23,000 bases of DNA from CAYQAJ01 sp964415245 (GTDB lineage: Bacteria > Planctomycetota > Planctomycetia > Pirellulales > Pirellulaceae): positions 1-23,000 of the forward strand of contig CAYQAJ010000050.1 in NCBI GenBank assembly GCA_964415245.1. The letters run 5' to 3'. The translations under genes and the position numbers were made by a program. Positions 1 to 7,569 of this stretch are shown here, in pieces (position 1 is the stretch's first letter; the number at the start of each line of letters is the position of its first letter). The notes below the pieces were generated by a model. The model saw only the letters and a program-made list of their open reading frames with translations, ran no database searches and was not told the origin of the DNA.

Positions 1-325
1 CGCCGCCCATGCCACCCATGCCCATGCCGCCGCCAAATTGGGCCAGCACGGGCACTCCGGCGAACGCCTCGGGCATCTTAATCGCCAAGGGGCGATCGCT
101 CTTGTTCTTGATCGTGATCGTCGCCTCCGTGGCATCCTTCGGAATGAACCGGACTTCGATGTCGCCCGATGCGATCGCGGTGAAAAACTCCACCACGTCG
201 CCCTTGGGCTTTGCCGACAGCGCCTTAGAGGCGGGAGTCACGGCGCGAGCCATCGCGGGCGACAGCACGAGAGCAACGACGACCGCGGCCCACATCGTGT
301 GGCCGAAACGATAATGGAAAGACAT
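1..325 (-). CDS. Secreted Gly/Met-rich hypothetical protein (5' part; gene runs off the window)
   Basis: The minus-strand frame opens with ATG at 325-323 and stays open to the window edge, so only the first 108 or so residues are seen. It starts MSFHYRFGHTMWAAVVVALV and continues to an AxA-type cleavage site near residue 28, a typical Sec signal peptide. The mature part begins with a Lys-rich stretch, then a region resembling a small beta domain (GDIEVRFIPKDATEATITIK), and ends in a Gly/Met-rich run (GGGMGMGGMGG). A good ribosome binding site, GGAGGG, lies about 9 bases upstream of the start. I do not recognise a function. Similar short secreted proteins with a Gly/Met-rich segment occur in planctomycetes, but that is recalled, not searched. 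The frame and start are secure; the role is unknown. Confidence 0.75.
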   Translation of the reverse strand, partial: MSFHYRFGHTMWAAVVVALVLSPAMARAVTPASKALSAKPKGDVVEFFTAIASGDIEVRFIPKDATEATITIKNKSDRPLAIKMPEAFAGVPVLAQFGGGMGMGGMGG

Positions 326-800
326 GTTGGCTAACCCTCCACCTTCTTCTTTGTCCCTGGTTTGGCCCACCGGCAAACAAGCACAAGAGCACACCGCAAC
401 CTTGGGAGCCGATCGCATTGTGCGAGCCGACCGACCAACAGCCGTGGGCGCACGTTCGCTGTGCGCGAGAGCCCTTCGCTAGATATCAGCATACACGGTC
501 CGGGCTCACAATCCAACTTCCATGGATTCGAACGAAAAAAATGCAGGGAAAGGCCACACCCCCCTGGCGGGTGGCCTGGATGGTGTAAGCCTCCGCGGCG
601 GTACCGGGTGGAGTCTGGGACGGGGTCCCATTGACCGATATCCCAACCACCGATGACGGCCGCGCGCCGAAGGCCGAAAAGCACGTCCTTCCCGTACGGC
701 CGCGATGTGAAGCACCCTCACTGGTGCTTGGAAGTTGGAGCTTGTTGGTTATTTGGAATTTGGGATTGGGTGCTTGCTCGCGCCAGCGAACCGTTATCCC
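326..800. other. Non-coding gap between divergently oriented 1-325 gene and HDOD gene 3' end
   Basis: No convincing gene was found in these 475 bases; the open frames are short and lack family signatures. Visible structure: a hairpin GCGCAC/GTGCGC at 448-466; a hairpin GGCCAC/GTGGCC at about 549-573 which, read on the minus strand, is followed after about 10 bases by a T run; a tight hairpin GGGAC-GGG-GTCCC at 617-629; and a degenerate heptamer array at 728-776. The minus-strand hairpin plus T run could end transcription from the HDOD gene, but the spacing is poor for a classical intrinsic terminator. Confidence 0.5.
728..776. repeat. Degenerate heptamer-period tandem array
   Basis: Seven consecutive 7-base units can be read: TTGGAAG, TTGGAGC, TTGTTGG, TTATTTG, GAATTTG, GGATTGG, GTGCTTG. 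Units share TTG or TTGG in a fixed 7-base register. The stretch is AT-richer than its surroundings and non-coding. It is one of four heptamer-period arrays in this window, each with a different core. Confidence 0.5.
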
Positions 801-1754
801 TTATCCCTCGATGAGGGACATGGCCCGCTGCAGCGTGGCCGGCACTTCTTCCCAGATGGCACGCAGGTCGGTCTGGTCCAGACCGAGCCCAGCGTAGACT
901 TCGTCCGGCGGAAGAGAAATGTTTTGCACTCCCAGCGAGGGCCAGCCGGCCCGCGTGCACAGGTAGTTGGCAATCGCCACCAGATACACGAGCTCCTTGT
1001 GCTCCCCTTCGTAGGCTTGGGGCTCGTGGTGGTAGCCGATGGCGTCGGCGATCTGGTCGGGCAGCGACCAATTACGCGCGACGAAACCTCCCAGTTGGGC
1101 GTGGTCGAACGTGTACACCTTGCGTTCGACCTCGACCGCCGGCGTCTCCTCATCGATGCCGTCCAGCACGCGGCAGAACTGACGCCGCAAGTGCTGATCG
1201 AGCAGAATGAACCCCACGTCGTGCAACAGGCCACCCACGTAGGCTTCGTCGGGCACGCCGCGGAGCGACACCTGCGACACCAGCCGCGCAACCGCCGCCA
1301 CTCCGAGCGCGTGCGTCCAAAGCCCATGTCGGCTATATCCGCGATAGTCGCCCGACTCGCGGAACATCCGGGCCACGTAAACCGTCAGCACCAGATTGCG
1401 GATTTCGCGGAAACCCAACAGACCGATGGCGCGGCTCAGGTCGGCGACCTTATTGCGCAGACCGTAATACGACGAGTTGACGCGCCGCAGCACGCGCATC
1501 GCCAGGGCGGGATCCGTCTGAATCGCCTGGTACAAATCGACGATCCGCGTGTCGTCGCGCTGGGCCAGATTGAGCACGCGCGAGGCGGTGTCGGGTAGCG
1601 CGGAGACTTCGGCGATGCGGCCGAACAATTTGGCAAGGGCCAATTGCCAGCGATCGCCCCCTTTGGTCGATGCGGCTGTCGGGGCGGGGTCAGGACGCAG
1701 AGCGGTATCCTCGCGCGGCGGCGCGGCTACGGCCGGGGCAGTGATCTGGGGCAT
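801..1754 (-). CDS. HDOD domain protein
   Basis: A 317-residue protein. The first 30 residues or so are Pro/Ala-rich and probably disordered. The rest is a single HDOD domain (about residues 40-260), the HD-related output domain found in bacterial signalling proteins. Diagnostic stretches are ALPDTASRVLNLA, the DPALAMRVLRRVNSSYYGLR segment typical of HDOD, the SRAIGLLGFREIRNLVL segment, and GGLLHDVGFILLDQH. It keeps an HD pair in LLHDVG and a later HH in GYHHEP, so metal binding cannot be excluded, although most HDOD proteins are thought not to be catalytic. No receiver, GGDEF or EAL domain is attached, so it would have to act through a partner. It is a single gene on its strand here; targets cannot be read from the sequence. 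Confidence 0.9.
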   Translation of the reverse strand: MPQITAPAVAAPPREDTALRPDPAPTAASTKGGDRWQLALAKLFGRIAEVSALPDTASRVLNLAQRDDTRIVDLYQAIQTDPALAMRVLRRVNSSYYGLRNKVADLSRAIGLLGFREIRNLVLTVYVARMFRESGDYRGYSRHGLWTHALGVAAVARLVSQVSLRGVPDEAYVGGLLHDVGFILLDQHLRRQFCRVLDGIDEETPAVEVERKVYTFDHAQLGGFVARNWSLPDQIADAIGYHHEPQAYEGEHKELVYLVAIANYLCTRAGWPSLGVQNISLPPDEVYAGLGLDQTDLRAIWEEVPATLQRAMSLIEG

Positions 1755-2013
1755 GGTGCAGCGTCACCAGGAGCGGGATCGGGCGATCCCCGTGCAACCC
1801 GTGCAGCGGGAACAATCGTTCCCAACCAATGCAAGGGCGGGAGGTACAGCAAGTCTACCGCGCGTTTCTGCCGCGTGGCGGCGATCGGGCGTAATCGGCC
1901 CCGAAACGGCTGTTTGACCGGCCTTTCTTCCAAACGTAAGTTTCCTATGGCATTCAACGCGCCCGATCGGCTCGCTGCCCTCCCACCGCTCCTTGCATCG
2001 CCTCGGCGGATCC

Positions 2014-3579
2014 ATGTCTCCAACTCCGGACGAAAGCCTGCTGGCGCGCCTGGCGGGCCTCCAAACCGACGAAGACGAAGACCAGGACATCTGGGCCAGT
2101 ATTGCGGCGGCGCCTCCCGAGCACGACGTCGACCACGACGATCCGCCGTCCGGTACCGCCAAGACCGCCGACACGAAGCAGCGCAGCCCCGGCAGCGGCC
2201 GACCGGCGAACGTGCTGGCGCGGGTTCTGCGCGATCGACCTGCCGACGAAGAGGCCGACGAAGCGATCGTCGAGACCCAGGCAGCGTCGCGCGACGACCG
2301 TGCACCGGCGACCGACGAAGACGCCTTCGTGCCGCTGGAGCCGCGCAGCTTTCGCGACGCGGGCCTGACCGACACCGAGGTCGAAGCGCTGATGCTGAAG
2401 TTCCTGTTGGCGCGGGGCGATGCGCGGGGCCGCGACATCGCCGACCAGGTGGCTCTCCCCTTCGTGCTCATCGACGAACTGCTGCGCCAGCTTAAGTCCG
2501 ACCAGCTCGTCGTCTACAAAGCCGCGGCGGCGATGAACGACTACGTGTACCAGCTCACCGACGTTGGCCGGGAGCGTGCTCGCCGGTACAGTGCCCATTG
2601 CACGTACTTTGGGGCCGCGCCCGTCTCGCTCAAGGACTACGTCGAGAGCGTGCGGCTGCAGTCGCTCGAAAAGCAGCATCCCACCGAAGACGATCTGAAG
2701 GGCGCCTTCCAGGATCTGCTCATCAACCCGCAAATGCTCGATCGGCTCGGGCCCGCCATCAACTCGGGCCGCGGCATGTTCCTGTTCGGCTTTCCCGGAA
2801 ACGGCAAAACGAGCATCGCCGAGCGGGTAACGCGAGCCTTCGGACGCTGCATCTGGATCCCCCGGGCCCTGGGCATCGACGGCGAAATCCTGCGGCTGTT
2901 CGACCCCATGAATCACGAGGAAGCGCCGTTGGCGAAGGCGGACGGCCTCTTGGATTCGTCGCACATCGACAAGCGGTGGGTTCGCATCCGCCGCCCCACC
3001 ATCGTCGTGGGCGGCGAATTGACGATGGACAACCTCGAGGTCACCTTCAACACCTCGACCGGCATCAGCGAAGCTCCCATGCAGCTCAAGAGCAACTGCG
3101 GCACGCTGGTGATCGACGACTTCGGCCGGCAGAAGATGCGGACCGACGAGTTGTTGAATCGCTGGATCGTGCCGTTGGAAAAGCGATACGACTTCTTGAA
3201 CATGACCAACGGTAAGAAGATCCAGGTTCCCTTCGATCAGCTCATCATCTTCTCCACGAACCTGGAGCCCAAGGACCTGGTCGACGACGCCTTTCTGCGG
3301 CGTATTCCCTACAAGATCGAAGTCGAGAATCCGTCCGAGGCCGAGTTCCGCGAGCTGTTCCATATCATGTGCCCCCTGATGGGCGTTCCGCACGACGAGT
3401 CGGCCATCGACTACCTGATCGAAACGCACTATCGGTCCAGCGGCCGACCTTTCCGTTGTTGCCAGCCGCGCGATCTATTGCTGCAAGTTCGCAATCACTG
3501 CCTGTACAAGAAGGTGCCTGTCGAGCTTTCGCCCGAGTACTTCGACATCGCGACGGCAACCTACTTCGCGGTGATGTAG
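2014..3579 (+). CDS. AAA+ family ATPase with acidic N-terminus and winged-helix-like region
   Basis: A 521-residue protein counted from ATG 2014. A TTG at 1993 would add seven residues but is less likely. Residues 1-110 are acidic and low-complexity. Residues about 115-210 look like a winged-helix domain (LMLKFLLARGDARGRDIADQ... VYQLTDVGRERA). The ATPase core follows: Walker A GFPGNGKT at 259-266, Walker B LVIDD at 365-369, and a sensor-1 asparagine in FSTN at 413-416, then FLRRIPYKIEV. About 100 residues separate Walker A and B, longer than in minimal AAA+ modules, and include a beta-rich insert (VRIRRPTIVVGGELTMDNLEV). ATP hydrolysis is expected; the substrate is unknown. The core recalls MoxR or sigma54-activator type AAA+ proteins, but none of their special motifs is seen. 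Neighbours give no clue. Confidence 0.85.
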   Translation: MSPTPDESLLARLAGLQTDEDEDQDIWASIAAAPPEHDVDHDDPPSGTAKTADTKQRSPGSGRPANVLARVLRDRPADEEADEAIVETQAASRDDRAPATDEDAFVPLEPRSFRDAGLTDTEVEALMLKFLLARGDARGRDIADQVALPFVLIDELLRQLKSDQLVVYKAAAAMNDYVYQLTDVGRERARRYSAHCTYFGAAPVSLKDYVESVRLQSLEKQHPTEDDLKGAFQDLLINPQMLDRLGPAINSGRGMFLFGFPGNGKTSIAERVTRAFGRCIWIPRALGIDGEILRLFDPMNHEEAPLAKADGLLDSSHIDKRWVRIRRPTIVVGGELTMDNLEVTFNTSTGISEAPMQLKSNCGTLVIDDFGRQKMRTDELLNRWIVPLEKRYDFLNMTNGKKIQVPFDQLIIFSTNLEPKDLVDDAFLRRIPYKIEVENPSEAEFRELFHIMCPLMGVPHDESAIDYLIETHYRSSGRPFRCCQPRDLLLQVRNHCLYKKVPVELSPEYFDIATATYFAVM

Positions 3580-3660
3580 GGCTCGCGGATTAGGGGGCGA
3601 GTGTCGGTACGTTTTGCACGCTTAAGTGACAGCGATTGAACACTTTGGGGCGTTCGGCTC

Positions 3661-3709
3661 GGCTGTCGCAACGGAACGTGGGCGTAGCCCGAATGGAGCT
3701 GCGACAGCC
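3661..3709. repeat. Perfect 10-bp inverted repeat with nested hairpin
   Basis: GGCTGTCGCA (3661-3670) is perfectly complementary to TGCGACAGCC (3700-3709). Inside the loop, GGGC (3680-3683) pairs with GCCC (3687-3690) across a 3-base loop. The nested symmetry suggests a cruciform or RNA hairpin, either a terminator for the ATPase gene 80 bases upstream (no T run follows) or a dispersed palindromic repeat. Confidence 0.6.
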
Positions 3710-3753
3710 CAGGAGACCTTGATAGTCGAAAAACGGCGTCGCAGAACATCGCC

Positions 3754-4017
3754 GTGCGGCGGTCTCGGCGTTTCGTCGAGGAAAGAGTCGCTTGGCCCCA
3801 AGTCGCAGAGCAGTTCGGCGTCGCCCCCGGGTCCGGTTTGCTACTGGATGCAGCGGGGCGCCGGCTGGCGGCGTTGAGTCTGGTGGTGGCGATGGTGGCC
3901 ACGATCGGCAGTCTGGCGCCGAGTCTGAGTCTTGCGCTAAGGGCCTGTCCGCTCTGCCAGTATCAGCGGTCGTTCACCATGGCAGCACTGGCCGTGCTGG
4001 CGTCCTGCCGAAGCTGA
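3754..4017 (+). pseudogene. Truncated DsbB-like (disulfide oxidoreductase) remnant
   Basis: The frame from GTG 3754 encodes 87 residues. Residues 37-62 form one hydrophobic segment (LAALSLVVAMVATIGSL...), directly followed by ACPLCQYQRSFTMAALAVLA. This matches the layout of DsbB, where TM1 is followed by a CxxC redox pair (here C65 and C68), a Tyr-Gln/Glu-Arg motif and TM2. DsbB proteins are usually about 160-180 residues with four membrane segments and a second cysteine pair. Here the frame stops just inside TM2, and no other frame continues the family before the next gene. The first 35 residues do not look like DsbB. I read this as a gene that lost its 3' two thirds. A very short functional membrane protein is possible but less likely. 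Confidence 0.5.
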
Positions 4018-4134
4018 CAGCTTTGGCCACCCACCCCTGTCAGACAATTGCTTGGCGCCGCGCCGCACGTCACAATAAACTGCGCGTTTCGCGCTCTGCA
4101 TCCGCGCATCGAAAACGCGCCAATTCTCGCTTTC

Positions 4135-4140
4135 GGGAGA
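4135..4140 (+). promoter_or_regulatory. Ribosome binding site that sets the GTG start of the DUF1080 gene
   Basis: GGGAGA lies six bases before GTG 4147. The next in-frame start upstream (4048) has no such site and would put 33 uncharged-poor residues before the signal peptide, so GTG 4147 is preferred. Confidence 0.6.
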
Positions 4141-4146
4141 CAGCCC

Positions 4147-4884
4147 GTGACAACTGCATCCATTCGTCGCGATCGACTCCTTCTTGGCGCTCTGGCGCTG
4201 TTGTTCGTTGCCGCGGTTCCGCTCGCGCCGCTCGCGGCCGACGACGACAAGAACGCCGACGATTGGTCGTCGTCGGTCAAGCTGCCCGACAAGGAGAAGC
4301 CCGTGCATCTTTTTAATGGCAAAAACTTCGAAGGTTGGGAAGGGAATATCGACAAGTACTTCACGATTCACGACGGCGTGATCGTGGCCAAGAACTCCGG
4401 CGACAACGCTCCTCCCATCAGCAACTATCTGCTCACCACCAAGAAGTACCGCAACTTCCGCCTGCTGCTGGAAGGCAAGCTCGTCGAGTCGGAGATGCAC
4501 TCGGGCGTCGCGCTGTGGGGCAAGAAGTACGAGAAGGACGACGAGAAGTTTTCGTACCAGGGGCACCTGGTGATGTTCCCCTCGCACTGGGGCTTTTGGG
4601 ACCTGTATCGCCGCAACAGCATCTATCAGGACGACGGCGCGGCGCGCAAGGCCGACAACGTGGGGGGCTGGAACCGCATGGAGATTCTGGCCATCGGCAG
4701 CCGCATTCGCCTGGCGGTGAACGGCAAGGAAGTCGCCGACTGGACCGACCCCATGCCCGAGCTATGCGGCGAAGGCCCGATCGGCCTGCAACTGCACTCC
4801 AACACGGTGCCGCAGGAAGTACACTTCCGCGGATTGATTTTGACCGAGGACCCGGAGGAGAGGTTGATTACGGTGGAGGAGTAG
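4147..4884 (+). CDS. Secreted DUF1080 / 3-keto-disaccharide hydrolase-type protein
   Basis: A 245-residue protein starting at GTG 4147, chosen because GGGAGA sits six bases upstream. An Arg-rich n-region followed by LLLGALALLFVAAVPLAPLAA forms a signal peptide cleaved near residue 31. The mature part is one DUF1080 domain: the entry motif LFNGKNFEGW at 55-64, GVIVAKN, the YRNFRLLLEGK beta strand, HSGVALWG, WNRMEI, and the closing IGLQLHSN...VHFRGL. The fold is a concanavalin-like jelly roll, and the family includes 3-keto-glycoside hydrolases; many members have no measured activity. Planctomycetes carry many copies, usually exported and linked to polysaccharide breakdown. It is probably periplasmic. 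The upstream neighbour is a decayed fragment, so this is probably its own transcription unit. Confidence 0.88.
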   Translation: MTTASIRRDRLLLGALALLFVAAVPLAPLAADDDKNADDWSSSVKLPDKEKPVHLFNGKNFEGWEGNIDKYFTIHDGVIVAKNSGDNAPPISNYLLTTKKYRNFRLLLEGKLVESEMHSGVALWGKKYEKDDEKFSYQGHLVMFPSHWGFWDLYRRNSIYQDDGAARKADNVGGWNRMEILAIGSRIRLAVNGKEVADWTDPMPELCGEGPIGLQLHSNTVPQEVHFRGLILTEDPEERLITVEE

Positions 4885-4918
4885 GCGCGATCCCCGCACG
4901 CGGCAAGCCGATCCCCTG

Positions 4919-4950
4919 ACACGGAGACGTGGCGACACGGGGACGCGGTG
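4919..4950. repeat. Tandem octamer array
   Basis: Four consecutive 8-base units, ACACGGAG, ACGTGGCG, ACACGGGG and ACGCGGTG, share the pattern ACrcGGnG. Non-coding, just downstream of the DUF1080 gene and 39 bases before a heptamer array. Confidence 0.5.
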
Positions 4951-4988
4951 AGTTTGTCGCGCCGGATCAACGGATGATCGATACCGGC

Positions 4989-5030
4989 GCTGAAAGCTGA
5001 AAGCCGAAGGCTGACGGCTGACAGCTCTGA
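4989..5030. repeat. Tandem heptamer array (GCTGAAA-type)
   Basis: Six 7-base units in register: GCTGAAA, GCTGAAA, GCCGAAG, GCTGACG, GCTGACA, GCTCTGA. The first two are identical and the others differ by one to three bases. A partly complementary stretch (TTCAGTTTTCAG) follows at about 5035-5046. It lies in the non-coding gap before the hypothetical pair. Confidence 0.65.
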
Positions 5031-5100
5031 CCCGTTCAGTTTTCAGTCGGAGAGGGCGCTGGCGCGCGCATGGCGGCCATGCCCGGCGGGCCTTTCGGGG

Positions 5101-5106
5101 TATAAT
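5101..5106 (+). promoter_or_regulatory. Putative -10 element TATAAT upstream of the hypothetical pair
   Basis: A perfect TATAAT lies 45 bases before ATG 5151, after a G run. No clear TTGACA-like box is seen about 17 bases upstream. It resembles the TANAAT elements found before other genes in this window. Confidence 0.45.
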
Positions 5107-5150
5107 TGAACGCTGGCGAACGACCGATTGGCTACGGGACCCTATCAGCC

Positions 5151-5555
5151 ATGGCATTTCAATTTGAAAGGGCGAGGTCCCCCGCTCCGGATTCCGGAGA
5201 CGCGGTTGACCGCGAGTTGGATCGACTTGCCGCGCTCGCGCCGAACTGGGACGCCCAAGGTGCCAAGGCGATCGACCCGGCGATCATCGATGCCGCGCGG
5301 GGCCTGGTGGCCGAGTTGCCCCTCGATGTGGCACGGGCGCCCAAGGTGGTTCCCATGGCCAAGGGGAATTTGCAGTTCGAGTGGCACGCAGGGGAGCGAT
5401 CGCTGGAGCTGGAGATCGAAGATCGCGAGACCGTTCACTTTCTGAAGTGGCATCCCGATGAGGGCGTTGAGGAGGAAGGCACGTTTCCGCTGAGCCAGGC
5501 GTCGCGCGCCGCCGACCTCATCCGTTGGTTCATGAGGGGCGTGGCGAATGTCTGA
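5151..5555 (+). CDS. Conserved-looking hypothetical protein, first gene of an overlapping pair
   Basis: A 134-residue soluble protein from ATG 5151. An in-frame TTG at 5106 would add 15 residues but overlaps the putative -10 box, so ATG is preferred. There is no signal peptide or membrane segment. Visible motifs are RELDRLAALAPNWDAQGAKA (the NWDxxGA core is at about 32-37), followed by an Ile/Ala-rich helix, then VVPMAKGNLQFEWHAGERSL and ELEIEDRETVHFLKW, an alternating pattern that suggests beta strands. I recall small proteins with a WDGxGA core and a Q-x-EW strand in several bacterial phyla, of unknown function. Its stop overlaps the start of the next gene, so the two are probably translated together. 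No function is assigned. Confidence 0.75.
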   Translation: MAFQFERARSPAPDSGDAVDRELDRLAALAPNWDAQGAKAIDPAIIDAARGLVAELPLDVARAPKVVPMAKGNLQFEWHAGERSLELEIEDRETVHFLKWHPDEGVEEEGTFPLSQASRAADLIRWFMRGVANV

Positions 5556-5946
5556 GGCCGATCGCCGCGGCCCCCAGGTCAACGCGGGCGAAGCGCTTTA
5601 CCGGCTCATCACAACGCGCGACTGGTGGGTGGCGGAGGAACTCCGGCCTTCCTCCGCTGCATTCGACGAGCCAAAGTTCTCCGTGAATATCGCTTCGCGG
5701 ACGACGGTCGAAGAGACTACGCGACAACTGCACGAAGACCTAGAGATCTTGGAAGGCGGAATCGTCTCCTTCGTCTGTGGCCGGGCGCGAGAATTGGGAT
5801 TCGATGCCCGCGACGAACCGGACGAGCAGTTTCCGGACAACGACGCTCACGCTCACGTCTACTACGATGGCGGCAGAAAACGGCCGCAAGAGGAATGCCC
5901 GCCGTTTGGCGAAGGAGTGTGCGATCGTTTTGGAGCCGACGTTTGA
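5548..5946 (+). CDS. Hypothetical protein, second gene of an overlapping pair
   Basis: A 132-residue protein whose ATG lies eight bases inside the end of the upstream gene (5548 against 5555), the hallmark of translational coupling. There is no signal peptide or membrane segment. Conspicuous parts are ALYRLITTRDWWVAEELRPS, SSAAFDEPKFSVNIASRTTV, GGIVSFVCGRARELGF, and DARDEP followed by NDAHAHVYYDG. The RPSSxAF...SVxxAS pattern and a late HAHVY segment recall small bacterial proteins of unknown role that I have seen coded beside WDxxGA-type partners; this is memory, not a search. The C-terminus has two cysteines (in EECPPF and GVCDRF) and is charged. A secreted glycosidase-like gene follows after 58 bases and might be co-transcribed, but shares no theme. 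Confidence 0.75.
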   Translation: MSEADRRGPQVNAGEALYRLITTRDWWVAEELRPSSAAFDEPKFSVNIASRTTVEETTRQLHEDLEILEGGIVSFVCGRARELGFDARDEPDEQFPDNDAHAHVYYDGGRKRPQEECPPFGEGVCDRFGADV

Positions 5947-6004
5947 AGGGTGAGCGGTTTCTCCAGAGTAGACCTTCTTTTCGATTCGCACGAGGTGTCG
6001 ATTC

Positions 6005-7147
<1,143 letters not shown>

Positions 7148-7151
7148 GCTG

Positions 7152-7177
7152 GGCACGACGCGCCGTCATTTCGTGCC
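7152..7177. terminator. Shared hairpin at the convergent glycosidase-like/GYD junction
   Basis: GGCACGA (7152-7158) and TCGTGCC (7171-7177) form a perfect 7-bp inverted repeat with a 12-base loop. It begins five bases after the glycosidase-like stop, and its right arm overlaps the last codons of the GYD gene. No T run follows on either strand, so it is a weak bidirectional terminator candidate. Confidence 0.35.
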
Positions 7178-7468
7178 GCTCATCTTCGCCAATATCTTTT
7201 CCATCTCGGCAGTGGTGAAGGCCCGGGCCGTCGTTGTTTGCACGTTGCCGAGCGAGGCGATGTACAGCAGCCAGGCCGTGGCGGTTTCGTCGTCGGGGGA
7301 ATCGAAGATCAACAGGCCGTCGTAGGCGCCCATCGTCCAGTAAACGTCCTTGACTTTGACTCCGTGCTTCTCCGCCGCCGCCTTCAGCGCGGCCGCGCGC
7401 TTGGTCGTTTCGCCGATGGCCTTGATTCCCTGATCGGTGAATCGGACGGTGCTGATGAGCGTCGCCAT
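7166..7468 (-). CDS. GYD domain protein
   Basis: A 100-residue soluble protein on the minus strand. AAGGAG lies seven bases before ATG 7468, a strong ribosome binding site. It starts MATLISTVRFTDQGIKAIGE and carries VYWTMGAYDGLLIFDSPDDE, whose GAYDGL corresponds to the GYD motif that names the family; the length is right for the family (about 95-105). GYD proteins have a ferredoxin-like dimeric alpha-beta fold similar to dimeric barrel proteins; no biochemical role is established. The gene is divergent from the beta-helix gene, and both share a symmetric promoter region at 7510-7548. Confidence 0.9.
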   Translation of the reverse strand: MATLISTVRFTDQGIKAIGETTKRAAALKAAAEKHGVKVKDVYWTMGAYDGLLIFDSPDDETATAWLLYIASLGNVQTTTARAFTTAEMEKILAKMSGTK

Positions 7469-7509
7469 TTCTCGTCTCCTTGGCCGGAATGTGGGATTTT
7501 TGTGTGGCC

Positions 7510-7548
7510 GTCATTCTAGGGCGCTCGGCGGCGGGCGGGTAGAATGAC
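7510..7548. promoter_or_regulatory. Divergent promoter region with mirrored TAGAATGAC elements
   Basis: GTCATTCTA (7510-7518) is the exact reverse complement of TAGAATGAC (7540-7548). Each arm contains a -10-like TAGAAT reading away from the centre: the left one toward the GYD gene (start at 7468), the right one toward the beta-helix gene (start at 7570). The arms are separated by 21 G/C-rich bases. The repeat could simply be two -10 boxes facing apart, or a shared operator. Confidence 0.5.
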
Positions 7549-7569
7549 CCGTAACAGGAGGAAACCGCC

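Larger units (their letters stand above)
3580..4146. other. Gap holding an inverted repeat, a DsbB-like remnant and the DUF1080 leader
   Basis: No intact gene is supported. It contains the 10-bp inverted repeat at 3661-3709, the truncated DsbB-like frame ending at 4017, and a CTGACAG/CTGTCAG inverted repeat at about 4014-4044. The last part (about 4050-4146) is the leader of the DUF1080 gene and carries its ribosome binding site at 4135-4140. Confidence 0.5.

Noticed and set aside
515..545. TTCGAA-containing stretch resembling a tRNA T-loop
   Set aside because: No acceptor, D or anticodon stems can be built around it on either strand.
1954..3429. Long minus-strand open frame (491 codons) opposite the AAA+ ATPase
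   Set aside because: It is the antisense of a gene with clear Walker motifs; its translation is Arg/Gly/Val-rich with no family pattern, as expected for GC-rich shadows.
801..3579. HDOD and AAA+ genes as one regulatory operon
   Set aside because: They are divergently oriented with separate starts 260 bases apart and share no visible functional link.
4989..5030. Possible CRISPR-like array
   Set aside because: Units are only seven bases, contiguous and without spacers; no cas gene is present.
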